This document shows positions 28,848 to 36,860 of a DNA stretch of 42,241 nucleotides, in pieces. The stretch spans positions 1 through 42,241 of the forward strand of contig JABGPF010000010.1 in NCBI GenBank assembly GCA_018645065.1, in the 5' to 3' direction. A program made the position numbers and the translations under genes. Source of the stretch: Phycisphaerales bacterium. Lineage in GTDB: Bacteria; Planctomycetota; Phycisphaerae; SM23-33. The notes under the pieces were generated by a model. It made no database searches. It was not told the origin of the DNA and saw only the letters and a list, made by a program, of their open reading frames with translations. Positions within the stretch are counted from its first letter, which is position 1. Each line of letters starts with the position of its first letter.

Positions 28848-30467
28848 ATGACCGAGAGACTATTCAGTACGTATCAGATCGCAAAACTGCTTGGAACTAC
28901 GCTGGGAGCTGTCACCAAGTGGATGGACGACGGTTCCTTAAACTTCTGCCGCATGCCCGACGGAGCAGCACAGATCACAGAATCGGACCTGATAAACTTC
29001 CTGACCCAGCAGGGTATAGACCTGGGACAGGTGCTCGTAAAAGCCGGATACACCGAAGTCGTAACGACCGAGCAAACCGACAAGGCGCCGCAGGAACCCG
29101 CACCCAGCGAACCGGACCAAACAGACGATCACAAGCCCGAAATGCCTGACACTACGCCCGTAGAGACCAGCGACACCGAAGTGGCGTCTACCGAGCAGAT
29201 CGACAAGGCGCCGCAGGAACCGGCACCCATCGAACCGGACCAGGCAGACGACCAAGAGCCCGAAACGCCAGAAACACCGGAAATTACGCCCATAGAGACC
29301 AGCGACACCGAAGCCGAACCTATCGCGCAGATCGACAAGGCGCCGCAGGAGTCTGCACCCATCGAACCGGACCAGGCGGACGACCAGGAGCCTGAAACGC
29401 CCGACATACCAAAAACACCCGAAACACCCGAACCTGAACGCAACGATAGGTTGCTCCCCACCGCTCAACAAATTAACAAAACCCCGCCCCCACAGGACGA
29501 TGCCCCCGAGCCGCAACCACTCCAGGCCACCCAGATATGCGATGCGATTCTCGCAGACGCAGCCGAACAAAACGCCCAAACGATCCACCTGACCCCACGC
29601 GAAGACCAACTCATACTGCAATTGAGGATAGACGGTCGATTGCGTGAAAAACCCAACTTTGATCGCAACTTGTCCCAGGACGTAAAGCAAGAAATCATTG
29701 CATGCCTGCTGGGTCGCACAGAGAGCGATATCGATTCTGCGAATATATCGGTTCCGCTGAGTGCGGAGTTCACTCATCGACTCGACGGGCGGGATCTTAT
29801 GCTGGGCGTTTCGGCGATACCGACGCTGCACGGCGTAAGACTCGTGATCCACATGCCCCCGCGGCCTGCGAATATCGCACAACTGAACCTGGACAGCGCC
29901 GCACAGACACGCCTGGAGCAACTGCTTCAGGGCGACGGGCTTATCATAGTGGCTTCAAAACGCAGGACCGGGCGGGATACCGCGCTGCGAGCGATGCTGA
30001 ACAGCGCAGATACAGACCACCGCAGCGTGATCGCCATCGAGCAGAACGCAGCGCCGAACCTCGATAACGCCGCTCAAATACAGATCGATCCGAGCGGTAG
30101 GCTAACCTACGCGGCTGCAATGTCGCAGATCGATAACCAGGACGCCGACACGATCCTACTTACCGAACTGCGGGACCCGACGACAGGTTTAAAAGCCTTC
30201 CAAGCCGCTCATGACGGCTCGCTGGTCATCGCGGGCATTAACGCTGACTCAGCGGCCGAAGCGGTAAGCGAACTGCTGGCGATGGGTATCGAGCCCTGGC
30301 CTCTGGGCGGTACGCTGAAAGCGGTAATCGAGCAGAACTTCACGCAGGCGCCAAACGGGCAAGACGATCAGGGCGACATTGACACCGACATCAAAAAGAC
30401 CCTGTCCACCAACGTTATCTTTGCCGCTGACGACCTGAAAGCGACCATTCGAAACGGTATAGCGTAG
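28848..30467 (+). CDS. HTH (MerR/excisionase-like) protein fused to acidic Pro-rich linker and GspE/PilB-like domain with degenerate P-loop
   Basis: Preferred start MTERLFSTYQIAKLLGTTLGAVTKWMDDGSLNF (28848; track start 28704). C-terminal region matches GspE/PilB order: GLIIVASKRRTGRDTALRAML (P-loop position), IAIEQNAAPNLDNAAQIQIDPSGRLTYAAAMSQIDNQDADTILLTELRDPTTGLKAFQAAHDGSLV (Asp box and Walker B region). Confidence 0.7.
   Translation: MTERLFSTYQIAKLLGTTLGAVTKWMDDGSLNFCRMPDGAAQITESDLINFLTQQGIDLGQVLVKAGYTEVVTTEQTDKAPQEPAPSEPDQTDDHKPEMPDTTPVETSDTEVASTEQIDKAPQEPAPIEPDQADDQEPETPETPEITPIETSDTEAEPIAQIDKAPQESAPIEPDQADDQEPETPDIPKTPETPEPERNDRLLPTAQQINKTPPPQDDAPEPQPLQATQICDAILADAAEQNAQTIHLTPREDQLILQLRIDGRLREKPNFDRNLSQDVKQEIIACLLGRTESDIDSANISVPLSAEFTHRLDGRDLMLGVSAIPTLHGVRLVIHMPPRPANIAQLNLDSAAQTRLEQLLQGDGLIIVASKRRTGRDTALRAMLNSADTDHRSVIAIEQNAAPNLDNAAQIQIDPSGRLTYAAAMSQIDNQDADTILLTELRDPTTGLKAFQAAHDGSLVIAGINADSAAEAVSELLAMGIEPWPLGGTLKAVIEQNFTQAPNGQDDQGDIDTDIKKTLSTNVIFAADDLKATIRNGIA
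29056..29440 (+). repeat. Three imperfect in-frame repeats (TEQIDKAPQEPAPIEPDQADDQEPETP type)
   Basis: TEQTDKAPQEPAPSEPDQTDDHKPEMP / TEQIDKAPQEPAPIEPDQADDQEPETP / IAQIDKAPQESAPIEPDQADDQEPETP in the protein at 28848..30467. Confidence 0.85.
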
Positions 30468-30620
30468 GCGTTACACACCTGCATCACCCGCACCGCCAGG
30501 CTCCGCCGACGCGCCCAGACCCGCTTTGCCTGTGGAATTTAACCCCTTCCACACAAAAGAGTTTCATGGGAATATCACCGAATAAAATTAATTATCTTGT
30601 ATTTACACAGATAACATAAT

Positions 30621-30870
30621 AGTGTTTGTTCGTTAGTTGTAGACAGTCTCCGACCCGAAAGACCTACGGTTCTTTGCTAAGGCTTGAGGGCATTGGGCAT
30701 GAATGGAAACGTTCATACCTCCCGCGTTTGAAAAGGAGACACCTGATAGACGGCGATCCCTGTGTAATGCGGGGAAGGTTTGTTCTGTCATCGTGTCATT
30801 TCCCAATCATCCGCCTGGCGGGCCTATCTGCAAATTACTCGATTGCTTGATAACGCTTTTGCTCGATTAA
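30621..30870 (+). promoter_or_regulatory. Candidate structured 5' leader upstream of PEP-CTERM gene
   Basis: Hairpin AAAGACC-TAC-GGTTCTTT (30658-30675) and a 7-bp stem ATGAATG-GAAA-CGTTCAT (30699-30716) capped by a GAAA tetraloop, extendable with GGG/CCT; no convincing ORF. Confidence 0.4.
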
Positions 30871-30948
30871 CTTATGGAGAACGCGGATGTTATGTTTAAC
30901 GGGAAATGCCCGACCGCCGGTTCCATCAATCCAAAAGGAGAATGTATT

Positions 30949-31761
30949 ATGTCTAAACTACTCGCAACGTCTCTGGTGATGATCGCTGTAACACTGTCGG
31001 CGTCGGTCAGTTCGGTCCAAGGCGCCTACACACCCTGGGACACCCTGACCAACGACTCGTGGATGGACGATAACAACGCCTCAACACCGAGCCTGAGAAT
31101 GTACGCAGCCAACAATACCGTTGAATACCGAGTATCGTTTGGCGGAGCCAAGAACTCAAAGGCAAGCGGGATGAAGGCCATACGGTTCGACGAAACAGAT
31201 TCGCACCACCAAACGACTAACCAAACCGGAACCTTCACCCTGAAAAAAACAGGCGCCGCCGAATACACCACAATACTCGTACTGGTGGCTGTTGATGCAA
31301 ACACACTGCCCGCCAATTTCGCATGCACCTTGAATGGATACGCCTTCGATCGCGTCAACGATTTCGCATACTACGACCCGGCGGCGTTGGGATACGATAC
31401 AGGCAGGCCTGCGGGTTACTACTCAGCCACGAACCCAACCAGCGAACCGATCGCACACACGTTCGACAGCGGTATGGTCTCGCTCATGGCGATCGAGAAT
31501 ATATTATTCACACAGAACAATCCGATCACAGTCAGCTATGCGTTTGAAAACTTGCCCGGTGCGGCGGCGTTCAACATTTACGGCATGCAAAGCGACCTGC
31601 AAGGCCAACCCACCGACATCTACCACACCAACACCGGCGTGCAGGATCTGAACAACCCGACCCAGGGAGTCACATCCTTTACAGTACTGCCCGAACCGAC
31701 GTCAATTACGCTCCTGGGCTGCATGGCGATAGCGCTGCTCCGAAAGCGAAGAAAGGCCTGA
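30949..31761 (+). CDS. PEP-CTERM sorting-domain exported protein
   Basis: ATG at 30949 preceded by AAAGGAG (30934-30940); signal peptide MSKLLATSLVMIAVTLSASVSSVQGA; C-terminal VLPEPTSITLLGCMAIALLRKRRKA. Confidence 0.85.
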   Translation: MSKLLATSLVMIAVTLSASVSSVQGAYTPWDTLTNDSWMDDNNASTPSLRMYAANNTVEYRVSFGGAKNSKASGMKAIRFDETDSHHQTTNQTGTFTLKKTGAAEYTTILVLVAVDANTLPANFACTLNGYAFDRVNDFAYYDPAALGYDTGRPAGYYSATNPTSEPIAHTFDSGMVSLMAIENILFTQNNPITVSYAFENLPGAAAFNIYGMQSDLQGQPTDIYHTNTGVQDLNNPTQGVTSFTVLPEPTSITLLGCMAIALLRKRRKA

Positions 31762-31769
31762 GCGAACAT

Positions 31770-32423
31770 TTGGCCAGACCAAAACACAACACGCATGCCG
31801 GGCGAAAATCGCGACGCGGCGGATTCACATTAGTGGAGATGCTGGTGGTTATGGGCGTAATAGCGGCGCTGTCGTCGCTGTCATACGTATATTTCGACCA
31901 TTCAGCAGGCCGGGCCAGACTGACGCTCTGCAAGTCGAGATTACACCATCTCGGCTTGGGGCTCATAATGTACTCCAGCGACCACCGCCTGTTTTATCCG
32001 GTCGGGCAGGAGACATCCAGCATGGTCGGCGGGAAGCTCTTCAACGCACAACCGGAATTGCTAAACGCCCTGTATCCCGAGTACATAGAGTCCAGGGAGA
32101 CGTTTTACTGCCCCAGCGACAGCAGGCCCGAGTTCACCTACAGCCCCGAACAGGCCGACCAAGGCCACATCGGATACTACTACTTTGGATGCCAGTCACC
32201 ACCCAGCAGCCCGCATACCTCGCAGTTTCTAAGGCGAGGCGTCACCGTTACCTGGCCGCGAAAATTGCACCGGACCATGGACCCAGCCACATGGGTAATG
32301 AGCGATTGCTGGCTCCGCGGTGAGGAAACCCCACACTGGACCTACAAGCGAGGCGTAGTCTATTTGCAGCTCGACGGGACAGTTGGAATGGTCAGCCATC
32401 AACCCCGAGCAGCCTTTAAGTAA
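31770..32423 (+). CDS. Type II secretion / type IV pilin-like pseudopilin
   Basis: Prepilin cleavage and methylation motif RRGGFTLVEMLVVMGVIAALSSLSYVYF; planctomycete-type pseudopilin layout. Confidence 0.82.
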   Translation: MARPKHNTHAGRKSRRGGFTLVEMLVVMGVIAALSSLSYVYFDHSAGRARLTLCKSRLHHLGLGLIMYSSDHRLFYPVGQETSSMVGGKLFNAQPELLNALYPEYIESRETFYCPSDSRPEFTYSPEQADQGHIGYYYFGCQSPPSSPHTSQFLRRGVTVTWPRKLHRTMDPATWVMSDCWLRGEETPHWTYKRGVVYLQLDGTVGMVSHQPRAAFK

Positions 32424-32432
32424 AACAAGCAT

Positions 32433-33155
32433 ATGAAAATATTACTAATCGGTTTGGACGATACGGATAACGAGACGAGCCCGGGCACAGGGTGGTTGGC
32501 AAGGCAACTTGCCAGGGAGTGCAAGGCCCGCGGTCTTGAACCTGTGGGCATTACGCGTCACCAGTTCCCACAAGACCCGCGAATCCCCTATACGTCCCAC
32601 AATAGCGGAGCATGCCTCGCAGTTGCGTCCGACAATGGAGCAGAAGAGCAAGCGGATTTCGCATACAACTTCGTGGGCGATCTGTCGGCGCCGGGCTCAG
32701 ACCCGGGCGTATGCGTAGTTGCCCAAGATACAGTTTCACAGACGGTGATTGACTTCGGGCTGCTCACAACTCAGGAAGTTGTGCAAATGTCCGACGCGAT
32801 GGACCTCGCCAAAGCCCAGGGGATCGACCTGCGACCCCTTGGCGGTGAGGGAATCGGAGTAATAGGCGCACTAGCGTCGGTAGGTCTGCGGGCAGGCGGA
32901 ATGGAAGGCAGATTCATCGCATTACCGGGCCTGAGAGATATCGCAGACCGCGTCAGGTCCGAAGATATCACAAAGCTGGGAATAGACCTCGAACACGCCG
33001 AAGGCCGCAAACCGAACCAGGAAGATGAGTACGAAACTTTTCAGTGGGTCCGCCCGAATCTGATCGGCGGAAAACCCGTATGGCGAATTGAATGGAGCAA
33101 CGAACACAATGCATGGATCCCAATCGATAGAAAACGTAGCCGACCGCTGGAATAA
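32433..33155 (+). CDS. TiaS-like (tRNAIle2 agmatinylcytidine synthetase N-terminal domain) protein, short form
   Basis: 240 aa; MKILLIGLDDTDNETSPGTGWLARQLAREC (DDTD motif); RIPYTSHNSGACLAV; GGEGIGVIGALASVGLRAGG; no C-terminal Zn-ribbon-like cysteines seen. Confidence 0.6.
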   Translation: MKILLIGLDDTDNETSPGTGWLARQLARECKARGLEPVGITRHQFPQDPRIPYTSHNSGACLAVASDNGAEEQADFAYNFVGDLSAPGSDPGVCVVAQDTVSQTVIDFGLLTTQEVVQMSDAMDLAKAQGIDLRPLGGEGIGVIGALASVGLRAGGMEGRFIALPGLRDIADRVRSEDITKLGIDLEHAEGRKPNQEDEYETFQWVRPNLIGGKPVWRIEWSNEHNAWIPIDRKRSRPLE

Positions 33156-33729
33156 CCTCGCGCAAACCATATGCCTGCGAGCACTGCTGTTCAATATTGG
33201 CGTCGGGATGATCGTCGGGGTGTTCACAGCGCACGTTCGCCTGCACCTGGGCCTGTCGGGGCACAAAATCGTCTTGTGGCTCGTACCCGTGCTGGCGGCG
33301 AGATTCATCTGGCGTGCGCCCCTGGGAGCTACTATGGGAACAACCGGAGCAATGCTTGCATCGTTCGCCATGGGCGGGAACCTGGCTGGCGGGATACCGT
33401 ATATGGCGCTGCTGGTGCTGGCTGGAGGCGTTATGGACGCCCTGGTTACATTCGCGCAGAACCGAGGCTTACACCCCGTGATGACCATTGCACTGCTTAG
33501 CGGGGGAGGAATGTGCGCCAACCTGCTTTGCGTAATAAAACGACTGCTAACACCGGTATACAACCATTCGGTTATTCTGGGGCTCTCAGGCCCGATAGCG
33601 ACGATTATCTCCTACGCGATCTTCGGTCTGCTGGCCGGTCTGATCGGAGCTACAGTCGGCCTGGGGGCAGTCAAACTGGCCGGTAAGCAAAGCGATAAGA
33701 AAAACAAAACCCCGAACACCTGTGTGTAA
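33109..33729 (+). CDS. Small polytopic membrane protein (ECF S-component-like?)
   Basis: MHGSQSIENVADRWNNLAQTICLRALLFNIGVGMIVGVFTAHVRLHLGLSGHKIVLWLVPVLAARFIWRAPLGATMGTTGAMLASFAMGGNLAGGIPYMALLVLAGGVMDAL...; several hydrophobic helices; overlaps the end of the preceding CDS. Confidence 0.6.
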   Translation: MHGSQSIENVADRWNNLAQTICLRALLFNIGVGMIVGVFTAHVRLHLGLSGHKIVLWLVPVLAARFIWRAPLGATMGTTGAMLASFAMGGNLAGGIPYMALLVLAGGVMDALVTFAQNRGLHPVMTIALLSGGGMCANLLCVIKRLLTPVYNHSVILGLSGPIATIISYAIFGLLAGLIGATVGLGAVKLAGKQSDKKNKTPNTCV

Positions 33730-34010
33730 CTAGTTTTTCGACACAGAGACTCAGAGACTCAGAGAACGGCAAAGGCAAAGGCTTTCTTTGTTACGGCAAG
33801 AAACGGCGACAGAGGCGGCAGAGAAACAGAGGACGGCGAGAGTTTTCGTCGTCTCCTCTGAATCTCTGTTTTCTCTGTCGTCGTTACAAAAAACACTTTG
33901 TCGTTGCTGTTCTCTGAGCCTCTGAGTCTCTGTGTCGAAATCAAAACCGCCGGATACCGGAACAATACTAAGAATCTTCCTTGCCAGAAAAACAAAACCC
34001 CGAACACCTG
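33698..34010. repeat. Inverted-repeat element 2 bounded by a 25-bp perfect direct repeat
   Basis: AGAAAAACAAAACCCCGAACACCTG at 33698-33722 and at 33986-34010; between them, outer arms 33737-33767 and 33909-33939 pair 30/31 (TTCGACACAGAGACTCAGAGACTCAGAGAAC). Confidence 0.88.
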
Positions 34011-34085
34011 AAACCGGGCGTTTCTTCGTGTTTCGGGCGTATGTTTTTTGTATCATCGCCTCTGACGTTAAATCAGAGGTGATCC

Positions 34086-34859
34086 ATGGAGCCGAAAAGT
34101 AAAATTCTCATCGAGGTCTGTGTCAATTCGGTGCAGTCGGCGATTGAAGCCCAGCGAGGCGGCGCCATGCGCGTGGAGCTGTGCGATAACCTTTACCACG
34201 GGGGCACAACGCCCAGTTCCGGCGCGATCGAAGAGGCGAGAAAACATCTGGACATCGCCTTGCACGTTATCATCAGGCCAAGGGGCGCTGACTTCCTCTA
34301 CTCGGACATCGAGTTTGAAATAATAAAGGCCGACATCATCCGCGCCCGCGAACTTGGCGCTGACGGCGTGGTTTTCGGATGCCTGAACGCTGGCGGCAGC
34401 ATAAACAAGGAACGTACCCAGGAGATGGTGGAACTGGCTGGGCCAATGAGCACCACCTGCCACCGAGCCTTCGATATGACGGATGACCCGTTTGAAGCAC
34501 TGGAGGATCTTGCGGGTCTGGGGGTCGACCGGATATTGACTTCCGGCCTCAGGCCGTCGGCGGTTGCGGGAATAGAGTTGCTCGCCCAACTCGTTGAAAA
34601 AGCGGGCGACCGGATTGTCATCATGCCCGGAGTGGGCGTCAACGCGACAAACATCGCACAACTCGTCAAAGCAACCAAAGCCCGGGAGTTTCACGTATCG
34701 AGTAAAAGACCGGTCGCAAGCCTGATGCAGTATAAAAACGAGAAAGTCTTCATGGGCGCCACACCCGACCCATCGGAATACGAGATAATCCAAGCCGACC
34801 ACAACGACATAAAAGCGATCTGCGCCGCCGCCCACGCCGCCGCTTCAGGAGCCAGGTAG
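34086..34859 (+). CDS. cutC: CutC family protein
   Basis: ILIEVCVNSVQSAIEAQRGGAMRVELCDNLYHGGTTPSSGAIEEAR; HVIIRPRGADFLYSDIEFEIIKADI; GPMSTTCHRAFDMTDDPFEALEDLAGLGVDRILTSG. Confidence 0.92.
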   Translation: MEPKSKILIEVCVNSVQSAIEAQRGGAMRVELCDNLYHGGTTPSSGAIEEARKHLDIALHVIIRPRGADFLYSDIEFEIIKADIIRARELGADGVVFGCLNAGGSINKERTQEMVELAGPMSTTCHRAFDMTDDPFEALEDLAGLGVDRILTSGLRPSAVAGIELLAQLVEKAGDRIVIMPGVGVNATNIAQLVKATKAREFHVSSKRPVASLMQYKNEKVFMGATPDPSEYEIIQADHNDIKAICAAAHAAASGAR

Positions 34860-34863
34860 CCCA

Positions 34864-36288
34864 ATGCGTATTGGAATATGCGGTTTCAGTTCCGAATGCT
34901 GCACATTCTCGCCCATCAGCTCGGGCAAGGACGACTTCACCGCTTTGAAAGCGGAACAACTTCTGGCGAGCTATGACTTTCTCGGTGATTTCCCAGACGT
35001 GACATTCGTTCCGCTGTTAAGGGCCCGTGCTCTGCCCGGCGGTAAAATTGACGGGGGTTTTTATTGTGACACCAAGGCTGAACTAATCGGTCTAATCAAA
35101 CAGGCCGGGCCTCTGGACGGAATTTTTCTGCACATGCACGGCGCTGCATACGTGCAGGGGGCAGAAGACCTGGAAGGTGATTTCACCTCTGCGGTAAGGC
35201 AAGCCAGCGGCGCCGAATGCCTCCTCAGCGCCAGTTACGATCTTCACGGGAATCTGTCCCGCAGCGCCTTTGAAAATCTGGACATCCTCACCGCGTACCG
35301 AACGGCGCCCCATATCGACGAGCACGAAACGGTTAAAAGGGCCTTCGGACTGCTCATCGACGCGTTGCGGACAGGGACGCGCCCGTCGAAGGCTTTTGTG
35401 CGAGTTCCGATATTACTGCCCGGAGAAAAAACCAGCACCGACTGGGAACCCGGAATGGGTTTGTACCGAGAGATCGAAAAAGTGATCGAGAGACATGATC
35501 TCGACGACGCTTCGATTCTGATCGGGTATGCATGGGCGGACGAACCGCGGGTCTCAGCGTCGGTTGTCGCCTACGGCCAGGACGCTGAAAACACCAAAAG
35601 CGCCGCAGAACTGTTGGCCCGTCGGTTATGGGACGTGCGGGCGGAATTCGATTTCGGGACATTTGCAGGCTCCACCGACCAGTGCATCAGGCAAGCGACG
35701 ACCGCGGGCGACGGCCTGTCGATCATCAGCGATTCGGGCGACAACCCCACTGCCGGCGGAGTGGGCGACGTCCCCTACGTTTTGCAGCGAATACTTGCAC
35801 TGGGCGTATCGGACGCGATTTTTGCAAGTATCGCAGACCCCGAAACAGTTAGTCTTTGCAAATCAATAGGTGTCGGAAATCAGGGCCGGTTCGCTCTGGG
35901 CGGAAAATTGGACTCGATCAACGGCCCGCCGCTCAAAGTGACAGGTAAGGTAGTGGGCGTTTATGAAGTGACAAGGCGATATGGCGTAATCGACGACAGA
36001 AACCATACCGCAGTACTGAATGTTTCGGGGATTCTGGTGATAGTTACCGAAAAGCGAACGCCATTCCACTATCTCGACGACTTCAAACGCCTGGAGCTCA
36101 ATCCGCTGGACCATCCATTGCTGACAGTTAAGATCGGATATCTGGTGCCCGAACTGCAAGCCATAGCAGACAGATCGTTTCTGGCGCTCAGCCCCGGCGC
36201 TGTCAATCAGGACCTAACCGCCCTGCCCTACCGGCGAATCCAACGGCCGATATATCCGTTAGACCAACAGATGGCCTGGAGTCCGTAG
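34864..36288 (+). CDS. M81 family metallopeptidase (MlrC-like)
   Basis: MRIGICGFSSECCTFSPISSGKDDF; LDGIFLHMHGAAYVQGAEDLEGD; YDLHGNLS; SDSGDNPTAGGVGDVP; RFALGGKLD. Confidence 0.88.
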   Translation: MRIGICGFSSECCTFSPISSGKDDFTALKAEQLLASYDFLGDFPDVTFVPLLRARALPGGKIDGGFYCDTKAELIGLIKQAGPLDGIFLHMHGAAYVQGAEDLEGDFTSAVRQASGAECLLSASYDLHGNLSRSAFENLDILTAYRTAPHIDEHETVKRAFGLLIDALRTGTRPSKAFVRVPILLPGEKTSTDWEPGMGLYREIEKVIERHDLDDASILIGYAWADEPRVSASVVAYGQDAENTKSAAELLARRLWDVRAEFDFGTFAGSTDQCIRQATTAGDGLSIISDSGDNPTAGGVGDVPYVLQRILALGVSDAIFASIADPETVSLCKSIGVGNQGRFALGGKLDSINGPPLKVTGKVVGVYEVTRRYGVIDDRNHTAVLNVSGILVIVTEKRTPFHYLDDFKRLELNPLDHPLLTVKIGYLVPELQAIADRSFLALSPGAVNQDLTALPYRRIQRPIYPLDQQMAWSP

Positions 36289-36860
36289 TACAGGACTTGC
36301 GAATCTAAATATCGTGCGTTGTGATCCATCACCGGCAAACCCTGTGAACCTCAAATGAACACCGAGCCATGCTGCTTGCGGGTTGGCGTGCGGTGGGAAA
36401 TTTGACGCATTATCCTCGTGCGGGACCACCCCGTTCGACAGGTTTACACATGTTTACACAACCGCAGGGTGTGAAGCTCCAATTCGGACCATTGGCGAGC
36501 CCATAGACGACACCGCAAACCGGAACACGCAACACGCAACCCGTCTAACTTCTTTCGCCGCAATATGTTACATCAACCACGCCGCCGCGCGATCCATTAC
36601 CCGGAAAAGAAGCACCACTTTTACATGTCATAGGTTCACAACGTATATGTGTGAAGCAATTGTGAACATGGCCAGCTACCGAATGCAGACCCGGGCCGCA
36701 GGTCTGGGCTGGATATGGCGCCCCTGGATTACTGCAAGACCATAGAGGCCCAAGGCCTGACAGGGGCTGCGATTTGTGTTGACAATTTATTCGCTATGGG
36801 TTGTCATTTATGAAACAGTTCGTGGAGGTCGCGGGCTGGAGGTTATCTGGGAGCACACAA

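Noticed and set aside
28938-29921. 327-aa minus-strand ORF rich in FGVAGLYGR repeats
   Set aside because: Reverse translation of the repeat linker in the HTH pseudo-ATPase gene; not a real protein.
33751-34056. Minus-strand ORFs across the region before cutC
   Set aside because: Derived from the palindromic CACAGAGACTCAGAG sequence; no coding features.
34068-34835. 255-aa minus-strand ORF
   Set aside because: Antisense to cutC, which has clear family motifs.
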